Assembly: GCA_963721065.1 (NCBI GenBank) | Contig: CAVRHO010000008.1 | Coordinates: 558,001-622,000 of the forward strand | Length of the DNA stretch: 64,000 bases | Reading direction: 5' to 3' | From: CAWBLP01 sp963721065 | Lineage (GTDB): Bacteria > Pseudomonadota > Alphaproteobacteria > Acetobacterales > Acetobacteraceae | Translations under genes and position numbers: made by a program | Shown here: piece by piece, positions 37,061-46,528 of the stretch | Position numbering within the stretch: the first letter of the stretch is position 1 | How the letters are laid out: each line of letters starts with the position of its first letter | Notes under the pieces: model-generated | The model's input: only the letters and a program-made list of their open reading frames with translations | What the model was told of the DNA's origin: nothing | Database searches by the model: none

Positions 37061-37475
37061 TCAGGCGCGGCGCCGGGCCGCCCTGCGCGCGGTATGGCTG
37101 CGACCCAGGCCGATCTGCTTCGCCAGTTGGGACCGGGTCGCGGCGTATTCCGGCGCCACCAACGGATAGTCACGCGGCAGGCTGAACCTTTCGCGGGTAC
37201 TGGTCCACGGACATGTCGTGGTCGCATTCCAGGTGGCGCTTCAGCACGCGGAAGTTCTTGCCGCACTCCAGGCAGACGATGTGATCGTCGAAAACCGATT
37301 TCTTGACAGGAACGGCAGGTTCGCGGGTCTGCGGCGGCGTTTCCGGCTGACCGGCCGCGGCCAGCGCGCGATACACATCCTGGATCAGTGCCGGCAACTG
37401 ATCTGCTTCGACACTGTTGTTCCCGACATGCGCCGAGACAATCCGTGCCGTCAAATCGAGCGCAGTCTCGCTCAT
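37061..37475 (-). pseudogene. MucR/Ros family zinc-finger regulator with a one-base frameshift
   Basis: From ATG 37475 the frame gives the MucR start (LTARIVSAHVGNNSVEADQL), the linker, and the zinc finger C..C...H...H (CLECGKNFRVLKRHLECDH), then stops at 37170 after DQYPRKVQPAA. Removing one base in the ggg run at about 37195-37197 restores the normal tail: YRERFSLPRDYPLVAPEYAA, TRSQLAKQIGLGRS and a basic end, stopping at 37061. So the last 35 residues of a normal-length MucR sit in another frame. MucR proteins bind AT-rich DNA and control exopolysaccharide, motility and cell cycle genes. The truncated form keeps the finger but lacks the conserved C-terminal helix. Confidence 0.88.
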
Positions 37476-38763
37476 TGGGTCCCCCTATAAGAACTGTCGA
37501 GGACTAACAGGCCTGCCCAACAGAAGCAATCACCATATCTGATGTGTTCTCTTTGATCAGGCAACCTGCAATTGTGTGACACAGATCGGCGCCAAGTCCC
37601 GCACACGCAACCGGCGTGTCCGCCCAGCACAATACATCGGTGTGCTGCACTGGCCACCCGCAGCTCTATGCGACCACACGTCACAAGAGGTCCGTACACT
37701 CCCTGACACGCGCCTCGCGCGAGATTTGGCTGCGACTGGAGCGCCCGGAATCCAGCCGACTCGTGACACGAGCCGTCAGATCGTAGTAACAGCACGAAAC
37801 GATACTGGTGAGTAGCTCCCCGCCGTCCACGTCGCATGCCGCCGGCGTGGCGCCGCGCGGTCCGCTCGTCATGCTGCGTGGGCAGAGACTGGCCGCTGGC
37901 CATAAGCGCGTCGGGGACAGAGGTTTCAAACGTTCTCGGCCCGCAGATCAACCTGCGCGCCACCGTCAGCGCGTCGCCGATGATGCGGTCCGCTGGTGCA
38001 TCCAACGCCGTTGCGTTTGCAGCAGGTGCGTCGCTTTGCGACCGACCGTCGCTCGCGCCGACATTGCTGCGGATGGCTTGGGGTGGGCGGGCTGCTTTTC
38101 TCCACACCGAATGATCGCTGCTCGTCGGGCAGAACAGGCGGTGGTGGCACGGTGGGTGGTACCAAGCAGTCGAACTCAAAGGGCGCGAATGGCCGCAAAT
38201 GCATCGAGGTCGGTCCGGCTGTCCCGGAGCCTGCCATTGGCCTTGAACGGATGTCGTGGCCGCGGCCTTCAGCGAAACGCCGCCGGCGGGGCGCAGGTGC
38301 CGCCGCAAAGCCCGGAGCGACAGGTTGCTGCCCGCCTGGCAGGACCCCGAATCGGAAACGGGCGGGCGCGGTGGCAGGCCACGATGCGGCGGTCGAACCC
38401 GAACCCTTTGCGCCGTTTGCGTGTGTTTGCGCCCTCTGCATTGAATCTTTCTTCCGCACGGACCGGTTCTGATGCCCGCCACATGAAGGCCGATGCGGCG
38501 CGCGTGTCGCCAGGCCCTCCAGGCGGCCCCTCCACGTCTCCGTCGTGCCGCGGCGTCAGCGTGCGCTCGGAACAGCCTCTGCCCGCCGACGTGCTCCCGG
38601 GCAGACGTGCTCCCGGGCAACAGTCAACGCTCGACCCGGGCAATGGCACCGGAACGATCGGGGCGGAATGCAACAGCAGGCGCCCTGTCAGGACCTATGG
38701 CCGGGTCGGGCCCGCCCCGAAGAACCGGGAACGCCGAGCAGGTAGCAGGTCCGCCGGCTGGCC
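37476..38763. other. 1.3-kb spacer without a confident gene
   Basis: Long frames exist on both strands (for example 37472-38620 minus) but are Arg/Gly/Pro-rich, without known motifs or ribosome binding sites. At 38588-38619 the 16-base unit gacgtgctcccgggca occurs twice in tandem. Around 38398-38460 there is a stretch read on the minus strand as gaaagattcaatgcagaggg and cgcaaacacacgcaaacggc, of the 'gcagagacgcaaag' style of interspersed repeat seen in several bacterial genomes. Confidence 0.5.
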
Positions 38764-39369
38764 TCAGCCCGGGCGGTGGCTGCGGCGCAACACGGCCGGC
38801 TGCTCCGTGCGGCCGGGGTTGTGGGCGATTGGGGGCAGCAGCGGCTCCGCCCAGTCCCAGTGCGGCGAGGCGAACAGGCGCCGCATCTCGGCCAGGTCGC
38901 AATGGAATGGCGGGCCGCCGCCGGTGTGGGTCTGCATGAACAGGATGAACAGCCGGCCGCCCGGCCGCAGCCAGTCATGCAGGCGGGCCGCGTAATCCGG
39001 CCAGGTCGTCGGCGGCAGGGCGCACAGGCAGGTCTGGTCGTAGATTGCGTCGAACGGTTCCGGCGGCTGCCATTGCAGCAGGTCGGCCTGTTCCACCCGC
39101 GCGGTCACATGCAGCCGCTCCAGCCGAGCCCGCTGGACGGCGACGGCGCTGGGCGCGGCATCCACGACGGTGACGGAGAAGCCGGCCTCGGCCAGCACCA
39201 AGGGTTCGGCGCCGCGGCCGGCGCCGGGCACCAGGATGTGGCAGGGCTGCAGGCTACCCAACTCCAGCCAGGCCTGGATCGCCGGATTGGGGCCCGGTCG
39301 CTCCCAGCCGGTGGCGCCGTCCCGGTAGCGCGCTTCCCAATCGACGGCCTGGGTTGCCGGTGTACTCAT
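38764..39369 (-). CDS. TPMT-family SAM-dependent methyltransferase
   Basis: A 201-residue protein with the thiopurine-methyltransferase-like pattern: VDWEARYRDGATGWERPGPN, ILVPGAGRGAEPLVLAEAGF (SAM site), VTVVDAAPSAVAVQRARLE, FDAIYDQTCLCALPP and YAARLHDWLRPGGRLFILFM. Bacterial members methylate thiols, selenium or tellurium compounds, or use unknown small molecules. Start chosen at ATG 39369 for the family N-terminus, with a ggagg-type site just upstream. It is followed upstream by a Crp-type regulator in the same direction. Confidence 0.86.
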   Translation of the reverse strand: MSTPATQAVDWEARYRDGATGWERPGPNPAIQAWLELGSLQPCHILVPGAGRGAEPLVLAEAGFSVTVVDAAPSAVAVQRARLERLHVTARVEQADLLQWQPPEPFDAIYDQTCLCALPPTTWPDYAARLHDWLRPGGRLFILFMQTHTGGGPPFHCDLAEMRRLFASPHWDWAEPLLPPIAHNPGRTEQPAVLRRSHRPG

Positions 39370-39445
39370 GGCGCATTCCTCCTGCCCCCGTCCCGACTCG
39401 CCTGCGGCCGGCAGGGCCGGGGGCCGGCGAGCATGCGCGGTTGCG

Positions 39446-40192
39446 CTACAGCTCGAAGGCCCGGCTGAACGCCTCGGCCGCACTGCGCACGGGCTCGCCG
39501 GGCAGCGGCAGGTCGGGGCTGGCGAAATCGCTCAGCCGCTGCATGTCGTGCAGGATCACCCGGGCGCCGTGCGTCTCCACGCCGAAATCCCGCAGCACTG
39601 CGAAGGCCCGGGACAGGTTCTCGTAGCGGCAGCCGAGCCGGGCGGCCAGCAGCCGCTTCTGGTAGGGCAGCCGCAGCGCGACGGGCTCCTCGGCCTCCCC
39701 ATCGACCAGCGACAGCAGGTAGCAGCCGAGTCGCTGGGCGGAGTTGCGCAGCTTCAGGTCGAGCACCTGGCGGGTCGCAGCCTCGACATCCACCGACAGG
39801 CCCTGCAGCATGGTCACCGCCAGCCTGGGCCGGGTGCCGATCATCCGGCGCAGCGGCTCCGCGGGGATCTCCAGCAACCGGGACGGCTTCACCGCCTGGG
39901 CGGTCATCATATGCGGCTGGTCGGCCACGACGCTGGCCAGCGCCAGGCTGCTGACCGGATGCACGACGTCGATCACGGCATTGCTGCCGTCCGACGCGGT
40001 CTGAGTCAGCGCCACCTGCCCGTCGAGCAGGTATCGCAGCGCCTCGGGCGTGGTACCCTGGCGGCTCAGCACGGCGTTGCTGGCCACCTCGATGACACGG
40101 CTGATGCCGGCAAGTTGTGCCGAGAGTTCCTTCTCAAGCGTTTGAAGCCCCGGGCAGGTGCCCAGGACCGATTCGATTGCCAATGCGGACAT
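39446..40192 (-). CDS. Crp/Fnr family transcriptional regulator
   Basis: A 248-residue protein with an N-terminal cyclic-nucleotide-binding-like beta roll (about 25-125; GTTPEALRYLLDGQVALTQT), a dimer helix (about 130-150) and a C-terminal winged helix-turn-helix (about 175-220; KRLLAARLGCRYENLSRAFA). The four N-terminal cysteines of FNR are absent and the arginine-serine pair that binds cAMP in Crp is not evident, so the signal is unknown. The family often controls respiratory or nitrogen-oxide genes. Two small DUF5985 genes lie about 190 bases upstream in the same direction. Confidence 0.88.
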   Translation of the reverse strand: MSALAIESVLGTCPGLQTLEKELSAQLAGISRVIEVASNAVLSRQGTTPEALRYLLDGQVALTQTASDGSNAVIDVVHPVSSLALASVVADQPHMMTAQAVKPSRLLEIPAEPLRRMIGTRPRLAVTMLQGLSVDVEAATRQVLDLKLRNSAQRLGCYLLSLVDGEAEEPVALRLPYQKRLLAARLGCRYENLSRAFAVLRDFGVETHGARVILHDMQRLSDFASPDLPLPGEPVRSAAEAFSRAFEL

Positions 40193-40384
40193 GATGATGC
40201 TCGGTGATGTCGGACCTTAGCTCAGGCGCGTGGTGACAGCCGTAATCCTAGCCCCAATCCCGCCACAATGGCAATCTCCGGGCCGACGCAAATCTTGACG
40301 AGCCCTGGTACAATGGTTCGTAGCGCCGATGCGATACCTGTACCTGAAAATGACCGATTTTTCACTCGGCGCACACCGGGGCCG

Positions 40385-40690
40385 CTAGGCACGCCCCTGC
40401 TGCGTATTGCGCGCCCAACGCCCCAGCCGCTGCCGGTTCTTCAGGGCGATTGCGAGGATGATCAACACATAGGCCGCGACGCGGAACAGGTAGATCCAAC
40501 TGTCCGATTCGTCCGGCAGCTCCAGCAGGATCGCCAGCGAGGGCGGCATCAGCAGCCAGAAGGCGCCAGCGAAGGCCAGGAACAGCCGGTCGTGCGTCCG
40601 CATCCACAGGCGCAGGAATGCCAGGCCGGACAGGCCGAACCCCATGGCGACGGCGCCGGCCAGGAAAGGCAGCAGGTTCGGCAACATCAT
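40385..40690 (-). CDS. DUF5985 membrane protein, second of a pair
   Basis: A 101-residue protein with three membrane spans (FLAGAVAMGFGLSGLAFLRL; LFLAFAGAFWLLMPPSLAIL; WIYLFRVAAYVLIILAIALK) and a basic tail. The start at 40690 overlaps the stop of the upstream DUF5985 gene (ATGA); a second Met follows at once. Function unknown. It is probably a paralogue of its neighbour, which has the same span pattern. Confidence 0.78.
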   Translation of the reverse strand: MMLPNLLPFLAGAVAMGFGLSGLAFLRLWMRTHDRLFLAFAGAFWLLMPPSLAILLELPDESDSWIYLFRVAAYVLIILAIALKNRQRLGRWARNTQQGRA

Positions 40691-40953
40691 TCGGCTTCCC
40701 AGATGAAGCCGAACAGCAGCACGGAGACCGCCGCCAGGTTGCTGGCCTGCCGCAACAGCCGCAGGTCCATCTCCGGCACCAGCGCCACGTTGGTGTAGAG
40801 CAAGAGATTGTTCAGGCTGAGGAACACGAAGCACAGCGTGCTCCAGAACAGCAGGGCAATGCCGGTGCGGCGGTAGCCGCGATACAGCAGCACGACGCAG
40901 GCCAAGCTGGTGCACAGGCATAGCAGGTGAATGGTGTGGGCAGGAAGGGACAT
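40687..40953 (-). CDS. DUF5985 membrane protein, first of a pair
   Basis: An 88-residue protein with three membrane spans (HTIHLLCLCTSLACVVLLY; GIALLFWSTLCFVFLSLNNL; ASNLAAVSVLLFGFIWEAE). The FWSTLCFVFLSLNNLLLY block is characteristic of the family. Function unknown. Overlaps the following gene by 4 bases; the two small proteins are likely to act together in the inner membrane. Confidence 0.78.
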   Translation of the reverse strand: MSLPAHTIHLLCLCTSLACVVLLYRGYRRTGIALLFWSTLCFVFLSLNNLLLYTNVALVPEMDLRLLRQASNLAAVSVLLFGFIWEAE

Positions 40954-41126
40954 GGCTGATTCACCGCTCCCGGTCAGCAAAGCCTGGTGCGAGGCCGGCG
41001 CAGCCGCACCTAAGCAATGGACTGCCTAACAGAAAACCGTGCCGTGTCCCAGATGCCGCCGCGAGTCGCCGTGGCGGAACCGCCGCCGCCGCCCCACCTG
41101 CAACCCAGGCCCCCAACCCAGGCCCC

Positions 41127-42152
41127 ATGGCAGCATTGCACCCGCACATGCAGGACAGCCCGCCCGCGGCGGCTCGGCCGCCGATGCTCGACGACGCGCT
41201 CGCCCGCCGCGCGGTGGAGGCGGGCATCCGGCGTTACATCGCGTCCCGGCGGGAGCGCGTGGCGCCCTTCGTCGATGCGCATTTCACCCTGACCGGCGCC
41301 CTGCGGCTGCACCGGTCCGCGCTGGGCTGGGACATTGCCCGGGCACCGTTGAACCTGACACTGGCCGCGCCGCAGGTGGGGTTGCGCCTGGCCGGGTCCG
41401 GCGCCCGGCGGGTGGGCGCGGTGCGGCTGGGCAACCGGCTCGCCCGGGCGCAGTTGCAACGGCAGACAGACGTCGCCCGGGCGCTGGCCTGGCACCTGCA
41501 CGCCGAGCTGCTGGAGCTGCCGTATGACGACGGCCGCCACGTGGCCACGCGCGACGCCCTGGCCGAGGCCATCCTGGCCGACCCGTCCCTGACCGCCGCG
41601 CTGCACGAGCGGTTGGCCGCGATCGCCGCCCGCGGGGGCGACCCGCACTGGCGAACGACGCTGGCCCATGCGATGGCGGAATACACCGGCTCCCGCGCCG
41701 CCGCGTCCGAGGTGACCACCGCGCTGGCCAGCCTGGGCAGCGGCGCGATCGCGCTGAACAAGCTGACACCGGGGGCCCTGTCGCTGGGGCCGGCGCTGGC
41801 GGCGACGCTGGCGCAACAGGCCGCCGTGTCCTCGTTTCCGCTGGGCGCAGGGCTGGGGGGCTGGTGGTACGGCATGTTCCCGGTCGCCCCGCCCGCCGCG
41901 CTGGTCGCGGGTCTGACCGGCGGGCTGATGGCCGGCGCCGTGCTGGTCGCGTCCTTCGCCGGCGTCGTCGCCGATCCGGTGCAGCGCCGGCTGGGGCTGC
42001 ACCAGCGCCGGCTGAACCGCATGCTGGACGCGATGCAGCGGCAGTTGCTGGAACCGGGCGCGCCCGGGTTCGTCGCGCACGATCATTATGTCGCCCGCCT
42101 GCTGGACATGTTCGACCTGGTCGGCGCCGCATACCGCCTGGCGCTGCACTGA
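41127..42152 (+). CDS. DUF6635-like membrane-associated protein
   Basis: A 341-residue protein. The N-terminal part (about 20-110) is basic and helical (RRYIASRRERVAPFVDAHFT, LTGALRLHRSALGWDIARAP). A middle helical region precedes two or three glycine-zipper-like hydrophobic segments (about 200-295; LVAGLTGGLMAGAVLVASFA). A helical C-terminus follows. It resembles an uncharacterised family found mainly in Acetobacteraceae (DUF6635, from memory). No catalytic motif is visible. It is not obviously part of an operon. Confidence 0.65.
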   Translation: MAALHPHMQDSPPAAARPPMLDDALARRAVEAGIRRYIASRRERVAPFVDAHFTLTGALRLHRSALGWDIARAPLNLTLAAPQVGLRLAGSGARRVGAVRLGNRLARAQLQRQTDVARALAWHLHAELLELPYDDGRHVATRDALAEAILADPSLTAALHERLAAIAARGGDPHWRTTLAHAMAEYTGSRAAASEVTTALASLGSGAIALNKLTPGALSLGPALAATLAQQAAVSSFPLGAGLGGWWYGMFPVAPPAALVAGLTGGLMAGAVLVASFAGVVADPVQRRLGLHQRRLNRMLDAMQRQLLEPGAPGFVAHDHYVARLLDMFDLVGAAYRLALH

Positions 42153-42438
42153 CCTGGTTTGACGACCGACGCAACGATCCCCGGCGCATGCCGATCGCCT
42201 CGATACCGGCGACAGCACCCGCCCATATGTCGGCAGGAACGGCACTGCACCTTGACGCGCCCGGTGTCGGCAAGCAGACCAGCAGTGATATGCCGTTGAG
42301 GAAAGCAACCAGCGGCACGGTGCCGTGACAGGAAACCTGCCCGGTCAGCCGCCGAGGAGGCCGCAGCATTGCAACTGCGCCCCCGCGCCCGGGGAGAATC
42401 CAGACAGACGGACCGACGCGTTACAAGGATCATCGATC

Positions 42439-44196
42439 ATGGATCACGTCCTCATTGAAAGTTCGGCCACCACGGCGGCCGAGATCTGGCTCGCCAGCTT
42501 TGCGGAGGCGCTCGCCTCCGGTCGGGCCGAGCAGATCGCCGCGCTGTTCGCCCCCGAGTGTCACTGGCGCGACATCCTGGCGTTCACCTGGGACCTGCAC
42601 ACCACCTCCGGCGCCGATGCCATCGCACAGCGCATGGCCCCGACCCTGGCGCAGATGGCGCCGCGCAGCCTGGCGCCGGCCGCCGGCCGCACACCGCCGC
42701 GGCGCGTGACCCGCGCCGGCGTGGAGGTCGTCGAAGCGATCTTCACCTTCGAAACCACGGTGGGCCCCTGCATCGGCGTGGTGCGCCTGGTGCCGGAGGG
42801 CGGCGAACACCGCGCCTGGACCCTGATGACCACGCTGGAGGAAATCCGCGGCCACGAGGACCCGGCCAACGGCCAGCGCTGGCAGAACGTGGACTGGAAG
42901 CGCAACTTCGGCGGCGAGAACTGGATGGACCGCCGCAAGCGCGCCATCGCCTACCAGGACCGGGACCCCGCCGTGCTGGTGGTGGGCGCCGCGCAGTCCG
43001 GCCTGACCATCGCCGCGCGCCTGAACCTGCTGGGCGTCGATACGCTGGTGGTGGACCGCGAAAAGCGCATCGGCGACAGTTGGCGCCGCCGCTACCACGC
43101 GCTGACGCTGCACAACGAAACGCGCGTCAACCACCTGCCCTACATGCCGTTCCCGCGCTCCTGGCCGGTGTTCATCCCCAAGGACATGCTGGCCAACTGG
43201 TTCGAGATCTACGCCGAGGCGATGGAGCTGAACGTCTGGACCGAGACCGAGCTGGTGGGCGGCGACTGGGACGAGGACGCGCAGTGCTGGAACGTAATGC
43301 TGAAGCGCGGCGGCGGCGAGGAGCGGCGGATGCGCCCGCGGCACATCGTGTTCGCCAACGGCGTCAGCACCACGCCGCTGATGCCGGACCTGCCGGGCCT
43401 GAAGGACTTCCAGGGCGTTGTGCGGCATTCCGGCAGTTATGGCAGCGGGCTGGACTGGCAGGGCAAGCGCGCGCTGGTGCTGGGCACCGGCACCTCCGGC
43501 CATGACGTGGCACAGGACCTGTCGGTGTCCGGCGCGGCCGAGGTGACGCTGATCCAGCGCAGCCCCACGCTGGTGGTCAGCCTGAAGGAGGCGCAGGCCC
43601 CCTACGCGCTGTACGACGAGCCGGTCCCGTTCGAGGACCTGGACCTGCTGGCGATCGCCTCGCCCTATCCGGTGTACCGGCGCGCGCACCAGATGATCAC
43701 GGCGAAGAACCGGGAGGCCGACAAGGACCTGCTGGATGGGCTGGAGCGGCGCGGCTTCCGCCTGAGCTTCGGCCCGGACGACACCGGCTGGCAGTCGCTG
43801 TACCAGAACCGCGGCGGCGGGTATTATTTCGATGCCGGGTGCTCGCAACTGATCGTGGACGGCAAGGTCGGGCTGATCCAGTTCGACGACATCGAGCGCT
43901 TCGGGCCCCAGGGCGCGGTGATGAAGGACGGCAGCGTGAAGCCGGCCGACCTGATCGTCCTCGCCACCGGCTATGAAGGCCAGGCCGCCGCCGCTCGGCG
44001 GATCCTGGGCGACGCGGTGGGCGACCGGATCGGGCGCGTCTGGGGGTTCGACGAGGAGGGCGAGCTGCACGGCATGTGGCGGCCCACCGGGCAGAAGGGC
44101 GTGTGGTTCCACGCCGGCGGGCTGGCACAGTGCCGCATCTTCTCCAAGGTGCTGGCGCTGCAGATCAAGGCACGGGAGCTGGGCCTGGTGGCCTGA
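42439..44196 (+). CDS. Flavin-containing monooxygenase with N-terminal SnoaL-like domain
   Basis: A 585-residue protein. Residues 1-140 form an NTF2/SnoaL-like domain (FAEALASGRAEQIAALFAPE, CHWRDILAF). Then follows a class B flavin monooxygenase core: FAD Rossmann motif VLVVGAAQSGLTIAARL near 178, the DRE acidic end of strand 2, ERIGDSWRRRY-type region, NADPH Rossmann motif ALVLGTGTSGHDVAQDL near 350, and LIVLATGYEG near 515. Such fusions oxygenate small organic substrates, perhaps in aromatic or ketone catabolism; the SnoaL part may bind substrate. No pathway partner is adjacent. Start at ATG 42439 after the upstream frame's Cys/Arg-rich leader. Confidence 0.9.
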   Translation: MDHVLIESSATTAAEIWLASFAEALASGRAEQIAALFAPECHWRDILAFTWDLHTTSGADAIAQRMAPTLAQMAPRSLAPAAGRTPPRRVTRAGVEVVEAIFTFETTVGPCIGVVRLVPEGGEHRAWTLMTTLEEIRGHEDPANGQRWQNVDWKRNFGGENWMDRRKRAIAYQDRDPAVLVVGAAQSGLTIAARLNLLGVDTLVVDREKRIGDSWRRRYHALTLHNETRVNHLPYMPFPRSWPVFIPKDMLANWFEIYAEAMELNVWTETELVGGDWDEDAQCWNVMLKRGGGEERRMRPRHIVFANGVSTTPLMPDLPGLKDFQGVVRHSGSYGSGLDWQGKRALVLGTGTSGHDVAQDLSVSGAAEVTLIQRSPTLVVSLKEAQAPYALYDEPVPFEDLDLLAIASPYPVYRRAHQMITAKNREADKDLLDGLERRGFRLSFGPDDTGWQSLYQNRGGGYYFDAGCSQLIVDGKVGLIQFDDIERFGPQGAVMKDGSVKPADLIVLATGYEGQAAAARRILGDAVGDRIGRVWGFDEEGELHGMWRPTGQKGVWFHAGGLAQCRIFSKVLALQIKARELGLVA

Positions 44197-44494
44197 CGCT
44201 TTCGGGACCGCCGTTGGGCGCGCGGCGGCCGGGGTGCCGCGGCACGCCTTGCCGGTGCCGCCTTGCCGGTGCCGCCTTCGTCCAACGGCGGACCTTTCCG
44301 AACTGTAAGTCCATTGTCCGCTGTTGGCCGCCATCGGCCGAGAGCGGACTGGCAGCTTTCAGGCGGAAGGCGTAAGAAGCCGACATCAGTGGCAACGTGA
44401 CAGACAGGCGAATCGTCGTGGCTCGCAACGCGGGTCTCTGAACGGCAGGTCGAAGCAGGCGAAGCCCCCGCGAAACGTTAGGAAAGCATGCACG

Positions 44495-44734
44495 ATGGTA
44501 AAGCGACGCAAAGAGGAAGAAATCGTCGGTGTGCTCGAGTTCGCAGGCAGGACCAGCGAGGATCCGGAAGTCATGAGCTGGCTGGCCGAGCACAAGGCGC
44601 AGAATGCGGGCAAGATCCGGGTGAGCCGGGGTAGCACGGGCGTCCGGGTGGCCTTCAGCAAGGCCGCGGACATGGCGGCGTGGCAAGCCCGGTCAGAGCG
44701 GGAGTCAAAGGGGAAGCGCTCGCCGCGTTCCTGA
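44495..44734 (+). CDS. Small basic protein of unknown function
   Basis: A 79-residue hydrophilic protein starting MVKRRKEEEIVGVLEFAGRT. It has a helix-rich middle (EVMSWLAEHKAQNAGKIRVS) and a basic tail. No signal peptide and no known motif. The next gene starts 21 bases after its stop in the same direction, so the two likely share a transcript. Confidence 0.5.
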   Translation: MVKRRKEEEIVGVLEFAGRTSEDPEVMSWLAEHKAQNAGKIRVSRGSTGVRVAFSKAADMAAWQARSERESKGKRSPRS

Positions 44735-44755
44735 GGTTCGATCAATCCGCGAAGG

Positions 44756-45082
44756 ATGACGGCTTTGACCAAGGACGAACTGACCGCCTGGGCGTTGGCG
44801 CATGGCTGGCGGATCATCGCAGGTCATCCCTGCCTGACAAAGCCAGGTGCGCCGAATGATCCCATCGTGCGCCTTGTGATGAAGGCGACGGTGGTCAACC
44901 TGGAGGTGCGCAAGCCAGCCGGCAAATGGGAGAAAGTGGCTGGTGAGAGCTACGCCCGTGTCGTGCAGGGCGCGGAGGACGAGCCGCCACGTGGCCTGGG
45001 CTTCGACAAAGTCCCCAGCATCACGTTGCTGATGCAGAAGAACCGCGACGCGATGGTTTTTGGGCGGATGAGCGGCAGCTAG
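44756..45082 (+). CDS. Conserved small protein of unknown function
   Basis: A 108-residue soluble protein: DELTAWALAHGWRIIAGHPC, IVRLVMKATVVNLEVRKPAG, YARVVQGAEDEPPRGLGFDK, ending MQKNRDAMVFGRMSGS. The regular alpha/beta pattern and codon use argue for a real gene; I recall similar small proteins in Acetobacteraceae but cannot name a family. Cotranscribed with the preceding small gene. Confidence 0.6.
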   Translation: MTALTKDELTAWALAHGWRIIAGHPCLTKPGAPNDPIVRLVMKATVVNLEVRKPAGKWEKVAGESYARVVQGAEDEPPRGLGFDKVPSITLLMQKNRDAMVFGRMSGS

Positions 45083-45582
45083 TGCGCTGATCCCGACGGA
45101 TGGAGCCCGGCGCGTGCCATCATCGTCATGGCCGGCCCATGGGTCGTGGCAAAGGCGCGCCTGAGGCCAGGCTCCGCCCGGTCATCCACGACTTTCCTTC
45201 GGTGCGAGCGGCAAAGTCGTGGGGGTGGCGGGCCTGCGCCCGCCACGACCTGGTACGCTCTGCTTGTGGGATCGATCCGGGCTTCCGCCAAGTGAACACG
45301 TTCGGCACCCATCACATGCCCACGGTCATGGCCCGCATCATCCGCGGCCTGCCGCACGCCGCCGCGTTGCGGCAGATGCTGCTTGATGCGCCGCGGCCTC
45401 CGCCGCCCGTCCTGCCCCGTCCGGCCCGACGCACCGCCCGCGCTGGCGCCACCGCCCCTGCCGTCGCTGGCCGTGCCCAACACCGGCCCGTCCTGAGGCG
45501 GCTCGGCGCGCACGCGATGCACGGGACCGCCCCAGGGCCGCCCCGCCGCCGTGAGCCCGCGCCCGGGCCGAACGCGCCGCGG
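45083..45582. repeat. Spacer with a copy of the second dispersed repeat
   Basis: 500 bases without a gene. At about 45170-45250 the unit gccaggctccgcccggtcat, ccacgactttccttcggtgc, gggggtggcgggcctgcgcc resembles the unit at 17927-18003. At about 45125 a short atggccggcccatgg palindrome lies in front of it. The rest is Pro/Ala/Gly-rich in every frame and seems non-coding. Confidence 0.55.
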
Positions 45583-46356
45583 TCAGAACAGCGAGTAGCC
45601 GCCGTCGATCACGAAGGTATCGCCGGTGTGGTAGCGTGCCGCGGCGCTCATCAGGTACACCGCGATGCCGCCGAAATCGTCCCCGGTGCCCCAGCGGCGC
45701 ATGGGAATGCGCGGCATCACCTTCGAACTGAAAGTCTGGTTGGCGATCGTCCGCTCGGTCATGTTGGTCTCGATCCATCCCGGCAGGATGGTGTGGGCGC
45801 GGATGCCGTGGCGGGCGAACTCCACCGCCAGGGCGCGTAGCATGGAGATCATGCCGCCCTTGGTGGCCGCATAGTGTTCGCCGCGCGGCGCCGCCTCCAC
45901 CGCGGCCAGCGACGCGGTGCCGCACAGCAGGCCGCCGCCCCCGCGCTGCACCATGTGCTTCGCCGCGGCGCGGAAGGTGTAGAACGCGCCGTCCAGGTTC
46001 ACCCGCGTCACGCGGTGCCACTCGGCGTCGGTCATGTCCAGGAAAGACGCCACGCCGCGGCCCGAGACGCCGGCATTGGCGAAGCACCCATCGACCCGGC
46101 CGAGCTCGGTCAGCGTGGTGGCGAAGGCCTGCTCCACCGCGGCCTCATCGCCGACATCGCATTCCAGCGCCAGCACGCGGCGGCCGGTTGCGTCCAGTTC
46201 GGCCTTGGCCTGCGCGTTCTTGGTCGGGTTGGTGCCCCAGATGGCGATATCCGCCCCGGCCTGCGCCAGCGCCCGGGCCATGCCCAGGCCGATACCGCTG
46301 TTGCCGCCGGTCACCAGGGCCACCTGCCCGCTGAGATCGAATGGGCTGTATGCCAC
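45583..46356 (-). CDS. Short-chain dehydrogenase/reductase
   Basis: A 257-residue classical SDR. NAD(P) site TGGNSGIGLGMARAL (17-31), NAG-type block FANAGVSGRG, catalytic YAATKGG with Tyr and Lys (near 160-164) and an upstream Ser (GTASLAAVEA), then ILPGWIETNMTE and the C-terminal VIDGGYSLF. The motif AIWGTNPTK after strand 2 hints at NADP use. Substrate not predictable; sugar or fatty-acyl type oxidoreduction are both common. Start at GTG 46356 with ggagaag 5 bases before it; the frame is open much further but unlike the family. Divergent from the cupin gene. Confidence 0.92.
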   Translation of the reverse strand: MAYSPFDLSGQVALVTGGNSGIGLGMARALAQAGADIAIWGTNPTKNAQAKAELDATGRRVLALECDVGDEAAVEQAFATTLTELGRVDGCFANAGVSGRGVASFLDMTDAEWHRVTRVNLDGAFYTFRAAAKHMVQRGGGGLLCGTASLAAVEAAPRGEHYAATKGGMISMLRALAVEFARHGIRAHTILPGWIETNMTERTIANQTFSSKVMPRIPMRRWGTGDDFGGIAVYLMSAAARYHTGDTFVIDGGYSLF

Positions 46357-46528
46357 CTGTTCTTCTCCGTCTGCCGTGTTCGCGGCGGCACAGTAGCCAC
46401 TGACCGGCACCGCGCGAAGCCGCCGCCGCGCGGTTGCGGTTCCGGCGGCGCGCGATCCGGCCATGGAGTTCGCATTCGTGCCGGATCGGCGTAAGATCGG
46501 CGGCAACACAGGGGACGGGAGCACGGCC

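Noticed and set aside
37472..38620. 382-residue minus-strand frame in the spacer after mucR
   Set aside because: Cys/Arg/Ser/Pro-rich throughout, no ribosome binding site, contains short tandem and interspersed repeats; composition is that of non-coding DNA.
42430..44334. 634-residue minus-strand frame opposite the monooxygenase
   Set aside because: Shadow of a GC-rich gene: no domain, His/Gln/Arg-rich composition, no start signal; the plus-strand gene has clear FAD and NADP motifs.
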